Assembly: GCA_009602725.1 (NCBI GenBank)
Contig: WELB01000332.1
Location: forward strand, 23,596 to 51,950
Direction: 5' to 3'
Source of the DNA: Spirogloea muscicola
Lineage: Eukaryota > Streptophyta > Zygnematophyceae > Spirogloeales > Spirogloeaceae
Length of the DNA: 28,355 nt
The first letter of the stretch is position 1. The number at the start of each line of letters is the position of its first letter. This document shows, in pieces, positions 1-9,860 of the stretch. The notes under the pieces are model-generated. The model worked only from the letters and a program-made list of their open reading frames with translations, was not told the DNA's origin and made no database searches. Both the position numbers and the translations under genes were made by a program.

Positions 1-123
<123 letters not shown>

Positions 124-673
124 CTCGGCGGTCCGCGCCTGCAAGCGGGGACGCCTTCGCCGCGGTCGGAGCAAGCCAATTGGCGCCGCCTCCGCCGGGA
201 GCCTCGCCGGGGCTTGATCGCCGCTCGCTGCAGCGCCGGCGGCGGCGGCGGCGGCTGGCCTCGCGGAGGCGGAGCCGCAGCTGTGCCCGAGCTGGGAGAT
301 TGCCTCTTCCTGCGACGCCCGGCGCAATTCACCTCCTCCGTGAGGCACGGCGCAGCCCTCCCCCCCCCGCTCCTTGGCCGCAATCGTCCCCGGTCAGTCA
401 ATTGCGACGTCCCGGCCTCGGTGCCGCAAGCGGCCACGTGGACATGCGCAGCTCCAGCTTCCGCCTCCGTGTAGCGCAATTGGCTCCTGCAGGTCGGGCC
501 TCGAATAGCGACGACAATTACGCGCCGGCTGCCAGGTGGCTGCGCCACCAGAGCCTTGCCATGCCAATGGACGACTGCCGCTCTGATGGTCGCGCCTCGT
601 GTGACTCCGCAGGCCCAGACGAGCCGCTGCCAGCGCGGTGCGGCTGTGATGAGCTGGCCCGGACGGCAGCAGC
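124..673 (+). promoter_or_regulatory. 5' flank and leader of the ATG1 gene
   Basis: GC-rich sequence upstream of the ATG1 start codon. It holds overlapping open frames rich in Arg, Pro and Ala that look like chance products of base composition. CAATT occurs five times (about 177, 325, 399, 477 and 515), which could be CAAT-type promoter elements, but no TATA box is evident. The transcription start cannot be placed. Confidence 0.45.
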
Positions 674-3600
674 ATGAGTCGTCCAGCCGAGGAGCAGCTC
701 GCGGAACTGCGGCGGCTGGCGCAGAGGGCCCCGCCGCCGCCGAGGATGGTCCAGCCGCCAGCGACGCCGCCGCCGCCGCCGCCAATGAGGCAACGGTCGT
801 CGCCGCTGCTCTTACGGCGCGACGAGCAGGCTGGCCAGCAGCAGCAGCTGCGCGTCATTGGCGACTACGTCATCACGCAGCAGATTGGCGCCGGATCGTT
901 CGCAGTCGTCTGGAAAGGCCGCCATAAGGTGTGGGAGCTGGACGTTGCCATCAAGGAGATCCCTACTGAGAAGCTCAATCCGAAGCTCCAGGAGAGCCTC
1001 GAGTCGGAGATCGCCATTCTGAAGCGCGCCGACCACCCCAATATCATCCGCCTCCTGGAGATTGTACGGGTGAGACCCTTGCATGAGTGGTTCTACCATA
1101 TCAGATGAATCCATATTCAGGATATGAGATGTAGTTAGTGTCATGGATATGCCTATCTGTGGAGTTGCTTGAGAGCAGTATTAATGTTTGCAGCTCGCTC
1201 CTGCATGCACAAGAGTAACACCGCATGACAAGCCATTTGTTCGTTAGTTCCGATCTTATGAAGAGAATATATAGCCTTCTGCATGTGCTACTCAAGGTTG
1301 CATAAGTGGTCGCTGGACGACTGGTTGCGTAGTGGCAGTCGCCAAGCAACAAGACTGCCGTATACTCGGTGGTGCTAGAGTGCATGGCGTAGCAGGGCAG
1401 GCAGTCACAGCAGGAGCTGCTCATAACGAGGCACTTTCATTGCTGCCGCAGGCGCCCGGCAGAATCTTCCTTGTGCTAGAGTACTGTGCAGGCGGTGACC
1501 TCTCCGAGCACATCAAACGACAGGGACGCGTCCACGAGGCCGTCGCCCGGCACCTCATGAGCCAACTTGGTGAGCTCTTACCATGACTACTTGCATTCGC
1601 TCCTAGGCGCAAGGAGATAGAGCTTGCATTGTTGTTCATTTGATTCGTGAGCACCATTCTTTTGCATTCCCTCGTCGTCTTGGCTTTCCACCTTACTCCA
1701 AGTCATCATGTCGCTCGTCTGTGGCAGGCGCTGGACTCCAGGTACTGCGCCAGAACAATGTTATTCACCGTGATCTGAAACCTCAGGTACTCTTCTGCAA
1801 CTAAATCCCAGTTCCTTGAGGGCAGGGCATAGTGTTGTGTATCTGTTGTGATAAGTTTGCAGGCAAGCGCTTACAATCTTTCACACCGTGCTGCTAGTTA
1901 TTGCTGCAAAGCACAAAGCCTCGACGGCCTTCTTGTAGCTTCTATTGTACCTGTGACATAGTGTTGTAGATGCGTCTTGAATGCAGAACATTCTGCTCTC
2001 CACTAGGGATGCAAACGCAGTGCTCAAAATTGCCGACTTTGGTTTTGCAAGGTGATCTGGTCATTTGCGGGCATATGTGTGCCTGTTGAGTATGCTGTCT
2101 GAAACTGACACAGTACCAACTTGTGACGTATGGTTTTTGAGTTCTATCTGGATCCTAGTTTGCTGTTTAGGAGATGAATTGTAGATAGGACAATTGACGA
2201 CAAGGGACATGCCTTCACGCTCTCATGCATGGTACTGCATGCTCATATGCAGGTCCCTTCAGCCGCAAGGTCTTGCCGAGACACTGTGTGGCTCTCCTTT
2301 GTACATGGCACCTGAGATACTACAGTTTCAGAAGTATGATGCCAAGGTGAGATTCGCAGCCTCCTCGTCACTAATTCAGCAGGCTGTTGCAGAAGCATAT
2401 AGGTTTGCCATTTGCAGCTGCAGCTGTGAGGCTACAGCTGGTAGGCTCCCCCATGCTCTGTGGCTTCCCACGGGTAAGGATTGCAGAGATTGTAAGGCGC
2501 TAGTACAAGGAGAACGTTAATCTTTCTTTCTTGACATTGTTTTCCTTTGCTCCAACAGGCTGATCTTTGGAGTGTAGGAGCCATATTGTATGAGCTCGTG
2601 ACAGGGCGACCGCCCTTTGGCGGGGCCAACCATATACAAGTGAGCGTGCTCTAAAGTAAAGCACTTGCATATACCTTTCTTCCTGGCGTCATGCAACGTG
2701 CAGATGTAATGTGACCTACTCAGCCCTGTCACTCATGACCAATTTCTTTGTGCATGTACGCATTGCCTAAAATACTGGGTGAACTTGCAGTTACTCCGAA
2801 ACATTGAGCAGACGGAAGTCCGGTTCCCTGAGAGCCTTGCTGCAGTCTTGAGCCCCGCTTGTATAAGCCTCTGCCGTGGCCTGCTAAATCGCCGACCTGG
2901 TGAGATTATTTTAATCACCTGCTTGAAGTCGTCTGCTCCTTGGATGCTGTGATATATTTTTACGTGGATTCATACACAATTGGAGTTGAAGAAATTGCAT
3001 CAAAGAGCACTTATCATCAGTCAACACTTTGGTGATGTCATGCTTGTGCCATTCCCTTGCAGCTGAGCGGCTATCATTTGAGGAGTTCTTTCACCACCCA
3101 TTCCTTGATCTCAAAAGGTGCAAGTACCCTGTGTATGCACCGGTTGGCAGTACTTCTGGTAGTTTCGATGGACTTTGTGAGTCTGACACTGTTGATCGTG
3201 CATGTAGTAACAGCTTTCATGGGGAGTATAAAGGATTAAGGCAAGCTAAAGTTGCTGTTGAGAGCTATTCAGACAGCTTGCGAGCAGTAAGTGACCTGTA
3301 TGTCTGACTTGCATTGCAGGAGCAAGCCTACCCTTGATATAGACACCATCGCACGGAGCACGGGCATGACCATAAGTGGGCTCACAAGCACCAGCGGGAG
3401 CGAGGTGTGCAGCCCCTCAGGTGTTGGCAGCGTGACTGAGGGTTCCACGGACGAATGCCTTCCTTTTGCTCTTGACGATGTGCAGCAGGTGCTGCGTGCT
3501 GATAGCCCGCAAGCAGGCAGGCCGCTGCCGGCCACCACCGGCGTGGCGTCTGGGCGCACTGCCATTAGTAGGTCAGTTGTACAGGTAGCGTCCATAGGAA

Positions 3601-5765
3601 GGAGCGGCAGTGGCGTGGTTAGGACCGCCTCAGGTCTTGATGCGGCCGCAGGTTCAGGTACAGGGTCTGGCCTCGACAGGGCCAGCAGGCAGGTCGGCGC
3701 TTCGCCGTCCCCCAGGTCGCCAGACGAGGGTATCGGCAATGTACAGTATGGCATAGGTGCAGGAGCGGCGGTTGCTCCAGACGATGGGGACAGGTATAAG
3801 ATGCTGGTGGAGTCAAGTTCGTCAACGCTGTGGCGGGGTGGCCAGCGGAGCATCTCCATGGGGCATGCCCAAGAGGCGGGCGCCAGTCCCTTGTCTGGAG
3901 ACCGCAACCAAGGCAGGGAGGGAGGCGAGCCTGAACGGGCCCAATCAATCTCTTCTCGCTATGGTGAGTCACGTCCATAACTTGTGAATGAGGAACACAA
4001 TTTCTTGTTTCCCAAATACGACAGTACTGAGGATGATGCTTAACCTGTCTCGTATGCATTTGTTTCGCGAGAACATGCCAAATGCAATTACGTATTATCA
4101 CAGCTTGCTTTCTGTCACAGGTTTGTTATCTGAGTCCATGGAGTGCATCGAACGTGAGTATGTCCTGGTGGACGCGCCATCGCGGACGCCCACAGACACG
4201 CTGCCCCGCTCCCCACGGGCACCCATATTCTCTATACCCCGCAGCATGTCACTGGGCAGCACCCCACTGCAGCAGCGGCCATCATCCAAATCGCCCTCCA
4301 GGCTTGGACGGAATCCGAGCGTGCCCGTCTCGGCAGTGGAGGACTCCGCGGAGGTGGTGGAGATGCCCTCACTAGATCCTGCGGTTCGGATTGCCTCGCT
4401 GCAGCGAGGCGCCCGCCTCGTCTCAGAGCTTGCCATTGACAAGGTACGCCATTTGTCACACGACAGGCTTGAGTCCACAATGAGGACTGCCGGCTTGCTG
4501 CAAGGCCTGCATGGTGAAAGAATGAGTGAATAGTACAATCAAGAGCTTAGCCCGGAAGTTTGTGGGCCACAGATGCTGTAGATGTTGTGTGCCAAGTTTT
4601 GTTTGAAGGATGTTGAAAGCAGCCGTCTTCATTGTGTTGCTGCACCCCTTTGTGTTTACTTGCAGCTGGAGGGTGGGCAAGCCCTGGAGTCACTGTCAGT
4701 GCAGCTCCTCTGCCTAGCAATCTGGCGCGAGGCCGTGGAAGTTTGCAAGGAGGCAGTAGCGGTTTCAGGCGACGGCGGCAACACCAGTGGCAAAGGGCAT
4801 GGCGATGCAGTGTCCCAGCAGCCCCAGCCGCCAGCGGGCACGTCGGCATCACTGCACATGGCATCCCTGGGGGAGGAATCCAGCGCGGACATTGTCCACG
4901 ACTCAAGGCAGCAGGGGGCCGAGGGCAGGAGGAAGGAGGGGCGGGCTGGCGGCCGAGGGCTCGCCGCCCTGGTCCCGGGGTTTGTGGAGCGGGAGTACCT
5001 GCAAGCGGTGGGGCGAGCCAAGGAGGTTGCAGAGCACCTGGGCGACCGAGGTACGTGCACGTCTTGACGTTGACAATGTGCATGAAGTTGTTCAAGCATT
5101 TGGCAGCCATTGACGTCATCAGACTTTGGACCTGAACCGTGCTGCTGCATGCCAAAGCTACATCCAACATTCCTTTGATGGAGAGGCGGTTGACACAATG
5201 TCGCCGCCCCTGGCTTGCAGCGCACCAGGTCCTGCCGGACGCCGTCGAGCTCGTCTTCCAGGCCGCGTTGGCCGTCGGTCGCGGCGGAGCGGTGAGGGCA
5301 TTCCCACCAATCATCAGCTCCATCTGCTGCCTTGTAGTTGTGTTGATCAATATAAGTTGTCCTGCTTGCGGATTCGCTTTGCTTTCATCTCAGCAAATTC
5401 ATGAGGCAGACTGAAACGCAGCAGATTGTTGGATCCCGGACATGGCCAGCAGACTGAATCAGTGGCTGACATGATGCTGCACTTGATGCTAGGTGGAGGA
5501 GCTGATGGGCAACCTGGGCAATGCGGCAGTGGCATATTCCAAGTCGGCGGCGCTTTTCAATCTGCTCCTGGTGGAAGTACCCAAGCTGGCCCTTCTGCAG
5601 CCACCGCTGGAGCTTACATCTGTAGACCGTGGCCGGCTGCGCCGCTATGCCGACTCGGTGGCAACACGGCAGAGCCACTGCTCCGAGCAGCGGCTTGCGC
5701 AGCGGTCGTTGTCACTTGGCCACATGTCTGGTGAGCTGAGTCGCGTGACGCTGCAGCAACCCTGA
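674..5765 (+). CDS. ATG1: ATG1/ULK-type autophagy-initiating Ser/Thr kinase (13 exons, about 890 aa)
   Basis: Exons: 674-1069, 1452-1569, 1728-1786, 1987-2051, 2253-2346, 2559-2639, 2791-2899, 3063-3117, 3320-3963, 4121-4443, 4666-5050, 5221-5291, 5493-5765; all joins keep frame and end in TGA. A Pro/Gln-rich leader of about 60 aa precedes a complete kinase domain (about residues 64-325): Gly loop IGAGSF (71-76), VAIK Lys94, helix-C Glu112, HRDLKPQN (Asp187), DFG Asp208, then [25 protein letters not shown] and [10 protein letters not shown] are typical of plant ATG1. A low-complexity Ser/Gly/Pro linker follows, then a C-terminal region beginning near IEREYVLV that matches the plant ATG1 tail known to bind ATG13-type partners. 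By family it phosphorylates autophagy proteins at the phagophore assembly site. The start is the first ATG in the exon frame. The 3118-3319 intron is the least certain, because its sequence is open to 3307 but cannot join the next exon in frame if retained. Confidence 0.9.
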
Positions 5766-6679
5766 GCCGGTAGCCACTGGCCTGCCGCCACCACATGGTG
5801 GCGTGCTGCTCAAGGCCACCTGGCGGCCCATGGAGTAAGCAAGCATCAGAGCTGGTGAAGCATGACAACTGGGAGGGCCGAAGAGTCCAGCGGTCATGCG
5901 GAGGCCTGGTTGCGAGCAGGTGGATGACAGCAAGCCAACAGCAGCCTCGCAACTTTGGCAAACAGGGGGCCCATGCCTGCACTGCTGTGCCCAAATTGTG
6001 GCAATGATTATGGCAGCAGCCATGGTTGGTATATCTGTACATAGCAAGGTTCTGGTGGGATCACGAGCCAGTAGGCGGGATGCACACTTGCTATCCTTAA
6101 CGCACCGGCTGCAGCTCCCCCTTTCCATTCTCATTTAGCAGGGGCAGTGGTGGCGGCGGTCATCGACCGCAGCGCCCACTCGCGGGTCAGGCCCGAGCTG
6201 GTGCCACAGCCAGCCTGCCCAGGTACAATTGACACTAGTGGAGACAGACACTGCGATTGCTGTATCACTGCTGCGGTGCATTCCTTTCAGTACGCCGTTG
6301 CTGCATGAAAATCTGCTCAGTTGCAGCTTGCTCTGATGCAGCACGGTGTAAGCTGGCACGCTTTATCGTCAATCTGTGCGGAGTAGCCATGAACAGGCCC
6401 GGCAGCAGCTGCAGTGGTCTTAGCAGTGAATTTGGGGCCCTTGATGATGGGCTTGTGTCAGCTCTCGGGAAGCCGCTGCTTCTTAAAGTGGAGCTGGCTG
6501 TTTCCGCCAAAGACCTGCATGCCGGCGGATCACAGGCTCTCACAAGGCGTACCAGCTCTGGTGGGTCAGCAGTGGCCTTTGCAGCAGTTGCAGTGTAATC
6601 ATGGCGGCGGCCAACGCATGCCTGCGAAGTCGCCAGACATAGGCTGCATGGGGCAACGAGAAGTGATGGAGGGAAAACG
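5766..6679. other. Convergent intergenic region / 3' UTRs of ATG1 and ESF2
   Basis: About 900 bases between the ATG1 stop and the ESF2 stop, which face each other. Only short open frames without recognisable protein similarity occur here. Two TGTAA motifs lie on the plus strand. I see no convincing gene. Confidence 0.5.
6594..6598 (+). terminator. Candidate TGTAA poly(A) signal for ATG1
   Basis: TGTAA, the chlorophyte-type polyadenylation signal, lies about 830 bases after the ATG1 stop and 80 bases before the convergent ESF2 stop. Another copy at 6347-6351 is an equally possible choice. Five-base motifs occur often by chance. Confidence 0.35.
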
Positions 6680-7977
6680 TCATACCGATGCCAGGACATC
6701 TGGTGCCAGCGTAGGCTGCATGCGGCTGCCATCTTCATGGCGCTCGCCGGCATCCGCCGCCAGCGCCGCCCGCTGGTAGAAGTGCCGGATCACTCTTGGC
6801 TTGCTCACAGCTGCCTCCACCACATTGACCTCGTCACCTGTGGCGCCCGACTCCTTCTGCAGGCCCTCGCCGAAGCGCTTGTTGGCACCTCTAACTGCGG
6901 CAAAAGCATTGATTGACGCTGCCAACGGTAGTGGCAGCGCAGAGGCGTGCACGCACCTTGCGCTTCCGCTCGGCCATGGCGGTGATAGCGCGCGACTGAT
7001 CAACACGTGCAAGGTAGAAGTCGCGCTCCCGCTTGGCGGCTGACACCTCCGCCGCAAGCTTCTGCTCCCGCACAGCGTTGCGATACGCTGCCAGAGTGGC
7101 GAGCAGCCCTCCAGCCGTCAACAAAGGGTGGCAGTACGCTTAACACCGACGCGCATGCAACTAGAGAGGCCTGTCTTAAGAGGATACTCGGCTTCCGAAA
7201 TTCACGTTCAAGTTGTGCGCAAGCTCTAATTGTAAACATGACTTATGTTAGGCAGGGGGCAGGGCTTCACCAATTTCCTCGGTTAGCTCGTCCCACTTGA
7301 ACTTCTGCAGGTACTTGATGTTCCACAGGTCGTCGTGGTACGCTGACCGCCGCTTGCCGCCTGGCCACAATCCAAGAAGTGCGGCCCAATTAGAAGGGGC
7401 CGCCGCGGCCAAACCGACGCTTGCGGCAGCTCCAGCCAGGCCGCTGCCGCTATGGCGGCAGCAAGCGGCGCGATGGACGCTTGATTGCACTCACCCATGG
7501 GCTCATTGTTGAGGAGAGCCGCGGCGTACTTTGCTGCGCTTTTGCTTGCAAACTCCACCCACCTGGAATGCAATGTGTACAGAGTTCAGGATCGCCGGCC
7601 CACTGGTCCACAGCTCTCAGTAGTAAGGATCAAGTTGAGCGACGAGCAAGTGCGATGTTAACGCTGTAAGATTTAGGGTGTAGAGTAACAATTAAGGACT
7701 TTAGAGTTAAGGGTTTTGGGAAGTGAATAAAGCCAGGCAGCATGCAGCACGGCCACATAAATTGGGGTGGGCGGGCGAACCCCGAGGGCTTACGAGTCCG
7801 GCTGGCGAGCTAGGGTAGGGTTTAGGGTTTACGGTTTAGGTTTGGTTGAAGGTTGGGGGTTTTAGGGTTTGGGGCGATGGGCGCGGCAGCAGCAGACGGT
7901 GGCGGCTGCTCACCCCTCGGTGAAATTCTTGCCGGTGTTGCCGCCGGCGCGCTTGCGCCGCGCCCGCACAGCCGCGT
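6680..7977 (-). CDS. ESF2: ESF2/ABT1-type pre-rRNA processing protein, RRM family (5' end missing)
   Basis: Exons in transcript order: 7977-7914, 7562-7495, 7360-7271, 7087-6953, 6894-6680 (TGA). The first visible exon encodes [16 protein letters not shown], the next [18 protein letters not shown], then [15 protein letters not shown] with [11 protein letters not shown], then [15 protein letters not shown] and [10 protein letters not shown]. These are hallmark segments of the ESF2/ABT1 family: the second half of the RRM and the conserved basic helix after it. By family it works in the nucleolar SSU processome, helping early 18S pre-rRNA cleavages and stimulating the helicase Dbp8 in yeast. The first visible exon begins with two bases of a split codon, so the start codon and first half of the RRM lie upstream. 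That position reaches only pyrimidine-rich intron before the N at 8286. The 6953 donor was chosen over 6957 because it keeps the final exon (RVIRHFYQR) in frame. Confidence 0.85.
7666..7721 (+). repeat. Degenerate telomere-like tract 1 (TTTAGGG-like)
   Basis: Loose repeats of ATTTAGGG, TTTAGAG, TTAAGGG and TTTTGGG lie inside the ESF2 intron at 7563-7913. They resemble decayed plant/algal telomere units. The copies are imperfect, so this is an interstitial relic or simple sequence rather than a telomere. Confidence 0.55.
7812..7874 (+). repeat. Degenerate telomere-like tract 2 (TTTAGGG/TTTTAGGG-like)
   Basis: Clearer than tract 1: units include GGGTTTAGGGTTTACGG and TTTTAGGGTTTGGGG. It lies in the same ESF2 intron, about 40 bases from the donor of the GC-rich exon at 7914-7977. 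On the ESF2 transcript the repeat reads as CCCTAAA. Confidence 0.7.
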
Positions 7978-8285
7978 CTGCAGGAGCAGGGAGAGGGAGG
8001 GGTGATTAGGAGGAGAGAGAGAGAGAGGGGGACTTGCAGGAAAAGGGGGGAGGAAGGAGGGTGGGGATATGGAGCAAGGATGGAAGGATCGGACGGAGGT
8101 GGTTTTGCCCTCGAGGGGAAGAAAGAAAGAGTAGGGAGGGATATGCTGTTGAGAGAGGCGGAAACAGGGGGAAGGAAGAGGAGGCGTAAGAAAGGGGGGG
8201 AGGAAAGAGAGGGAGCTGGAATACAATGGAAGAGGAGAGAGACAGAGAGAGGGAGGGGAAAGAGCCGGCGGGAGGGAGGCTGGGT
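7978..8285 (-). other. Pyrimidine-rich intron of ESF2 running into the gap
   Basis: The plus strand is strongly purine-rich (GAGAGAGA, GGGAGGAA and similar). Read on the minus strand it is a polypyrimidine intron ending in CTGCAG at the 7977 acceptor. The composition stops exactly at the N. A long open frame on the plus strand here is a by-product of purine richness and is not called. Confidence 0.65.
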
Positions 8286-8286
8286 N
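8286..8286. other. Ambiguous base (N), probable contig join
   Basis: The only N in the window. To its left is antisense intron of a minus-strand gene; immediately to its right is mid-gene exon of a plus-strand gene. Neither the 5' exon of ESF2 nor the start of IPI3 is present. The N therefore probably hides missing sequence holding both gene starts and their shared promoter. Confidence 0.7.
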
Positions 8287-9563
8287 GCCGCGGGCAGCGG
8301 CGCCTTCCTCGCCGGCGGCGGCCAGTCGGGTCGCCTGTACCTGTGGGAAGTGGCCTCCGGCGCGCTGCTGCGGTCGTGGCCGGGCCACTACAAGGCTGCC
8401 TCCGTGCTCGCCTTCTCCGACGACGACTCCCTCCTCCTCTCTGGCGGCGAGGACGCTCTCGTCCACGTCTGGCCGCTCCTCAGGTGCCTCCCCTCCCATC
8501 TCCTAGGCCCTCACACTTGCTCACTCCCTCCCTCCTCCCTCCCCCCTCTGCCCTCAAGCCCCTGCAGGCCTATGCCCTTCGCCTCCTTCCTCCTCCCTGT
8601 CCCTCCTCCCTCCCTCCTCCCTATCCCTCCTCCCTCTTTCATCACGATTGCCCCTAACGGCGGCAGTTCTTTCCCTCTTTCTGCACGACCGCTCCTCATT
8701 GGCTGCCAACACAGAGTGCTGGACGACAGCGGCAGAGCGGGAGGGGCAGCCTTCAATGGTGGAGGGGGCGGCAGCCTGAGCCGCGGCGGCAAAGAGAGCG
8801 GCGTGCTGCAGCCCATCCATGCGTGGGGTGACCACCAGCAGGCCATAACGGGCCTCTTTGCTGGCGCCGGCGGCCCCAGCGCGGTCATTGTCTCCAGCTC
8901 CTACGACCATACCTGCAAGGTGCGGCCCTCTACCTCCTCTGTGTCACTCCTTGACCATGCCCCTCCCTCCTCCCGGTGGCCACCTCCCCTTCTTCTCTCC
9001 CTCCCTCGCAACCCTCCTGCTCACCCTCCTCACCTCTTTCCAGATCTGGAGCTTGGCACTGGGAGCGCTGCTGCGCTCCATCGTATTCCCAGTCGGCCTC
9101 AACTGCGTCGTGCTGGACCCGGGCGAGTACGCGCTGTACGCCGGAGGCGTTGACGGCCACATCTTCGTCACGGCCCTCAACTTTGGTGTGCCGGCTCCGT
9201 CGTCCGCGCCCGTCGGTGCAAACGGCGGCGCCGGCGCCGTGCCGCATGACATGCAGATCGACACAGCGCTCATTGGCCACAAGTGCGTGCCTTGCCATCA
9301 CCACTTTCTTACCTGTGGTCTGATTTGTGCTTTAGATTTCATTATCAGCGTTAGAGAAGATTACATGCGAGATACCCGGTAGCTGCGAAAGCCCGTTGTT
9401 GACGTTTGGATGGGGCTGGCCTCCTCTCTGCGCAGGCGAGCGGTGACCGCTCTGGCTTTCAGTGTGGATGGCGTGTCGCTCGTCTCGGCGTCTGAGGACT
9501 GCACAGTGCGGTTGTGGGACACCACCAGTCGCCAGCTCTTGCGCACCTTCCAGCACCAAAAGG
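8287..9563 (+). CDS. IPI3: IPI3/WDR18-type WD40 protein (both ends missing)
   Basis: Exons 8287-8483, 8715-8919, 9044-9282 and 9436-9563 join in phase. The first encodes FLAGGGQSGRLYLWEVASG, then HYKAASVLAFSDDDSLLL, SGGEDALVHVW. Later exons give SSSYDHTCKIWSLALGALL and LALGALLRSIVFP, then a further repeat, RAVTALAFSVDG with SEDCTVRLWD. GG.SG..YLWEV.SG.LL and the SFDDSLL-type repeat are diagnostic of IPI3/WDR18 (RID3 in Arabidopsis). By family it belongs to the Rix1-IPI1-IPI3 complex, which with the AAA ATPase Rea1/Midasin remodels pre-60S particles and is needed for ITS2 removal. The N-terminal blades before the N and the C-terminal tail after 9563 are absent. Introns are CCTCC-rich, unlike those of flanking genes. 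Low-complexity Gly/Ser inserts (about 8740-8800 and 9190-9240) are typical of algal loops. Confidence 0.85.
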
Positions 9564-9860
9564 GTAGCGCAGTCGCTCCACTCTTTCCTCAGTCCTCCCC
9601 TCTTCCTCTCCCTCTCGCTCTCCCTCCCTCCCTCCCTCCCTCCTTCTGTCCTCCAACTCTCAGCTCCTTCAAATCCTCTGCTTTTCAACGCTGTTGTGCC
9701 TTGGACTGAAGTTATGGCGAACAACGGATAGCTGCGCTGCAGCCTCAAGGTGCTTCGGGTAATGGTCTGACAGGTCGCGAACTGTGGAACAAAGTCAGCG
9801 TCTACACACACATTGACATCAGGGTTCGATTGTTCAGGCCCCCACGGCTTCTCTCAACAG
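9564..9860 (+). other. Junction between IPI3 and MTR4 fragments
   Basis: Begins as a CCTCC-rich intron like the others of IPI3 and becomes ordinary mixed sequence from about 9660-9720. No IPI3 C-terminal exon and no MTR4 N-terminal exon can be recognised. Several possible AG acceptors (9773-9774, 9836-9837, 9859-9860) precede the first MTR4 exon. Confidence 0.5.

Noticed and set aside
180-677. 165-codon open frame ahead of ATG1
   Set aside because: Arg/Pro/Ala-rich low-complexity translation of GC-rich leader; overlaps the ATG1 start in another frame and shows no domain.
3269-3907. 212-codon open frame on the minus strand
   Set aside because: Antisense of the large ATG1 linker exon; its length follows from GC-rich codons of the real gene.
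4547-5350. 267-codon open frame on the minus strand
   Set aside because: Antisense to ATG1 exons that carry in-phase splice sites and the C-terminal domain; no recognisable protein.
5766-6679. Possible extra gene between ATG1 and ESF2
   Set aside because: Short open frames on both strands lack similarity, consistent splice phases or motifs; better read as 3' UTR.
8002-9153. 383-codon open frame on the plus strand, read as one protein
   Set aside because: It runs through purine-rich antisense intron, the N, and two IPI3 introns; only parts are true exons.
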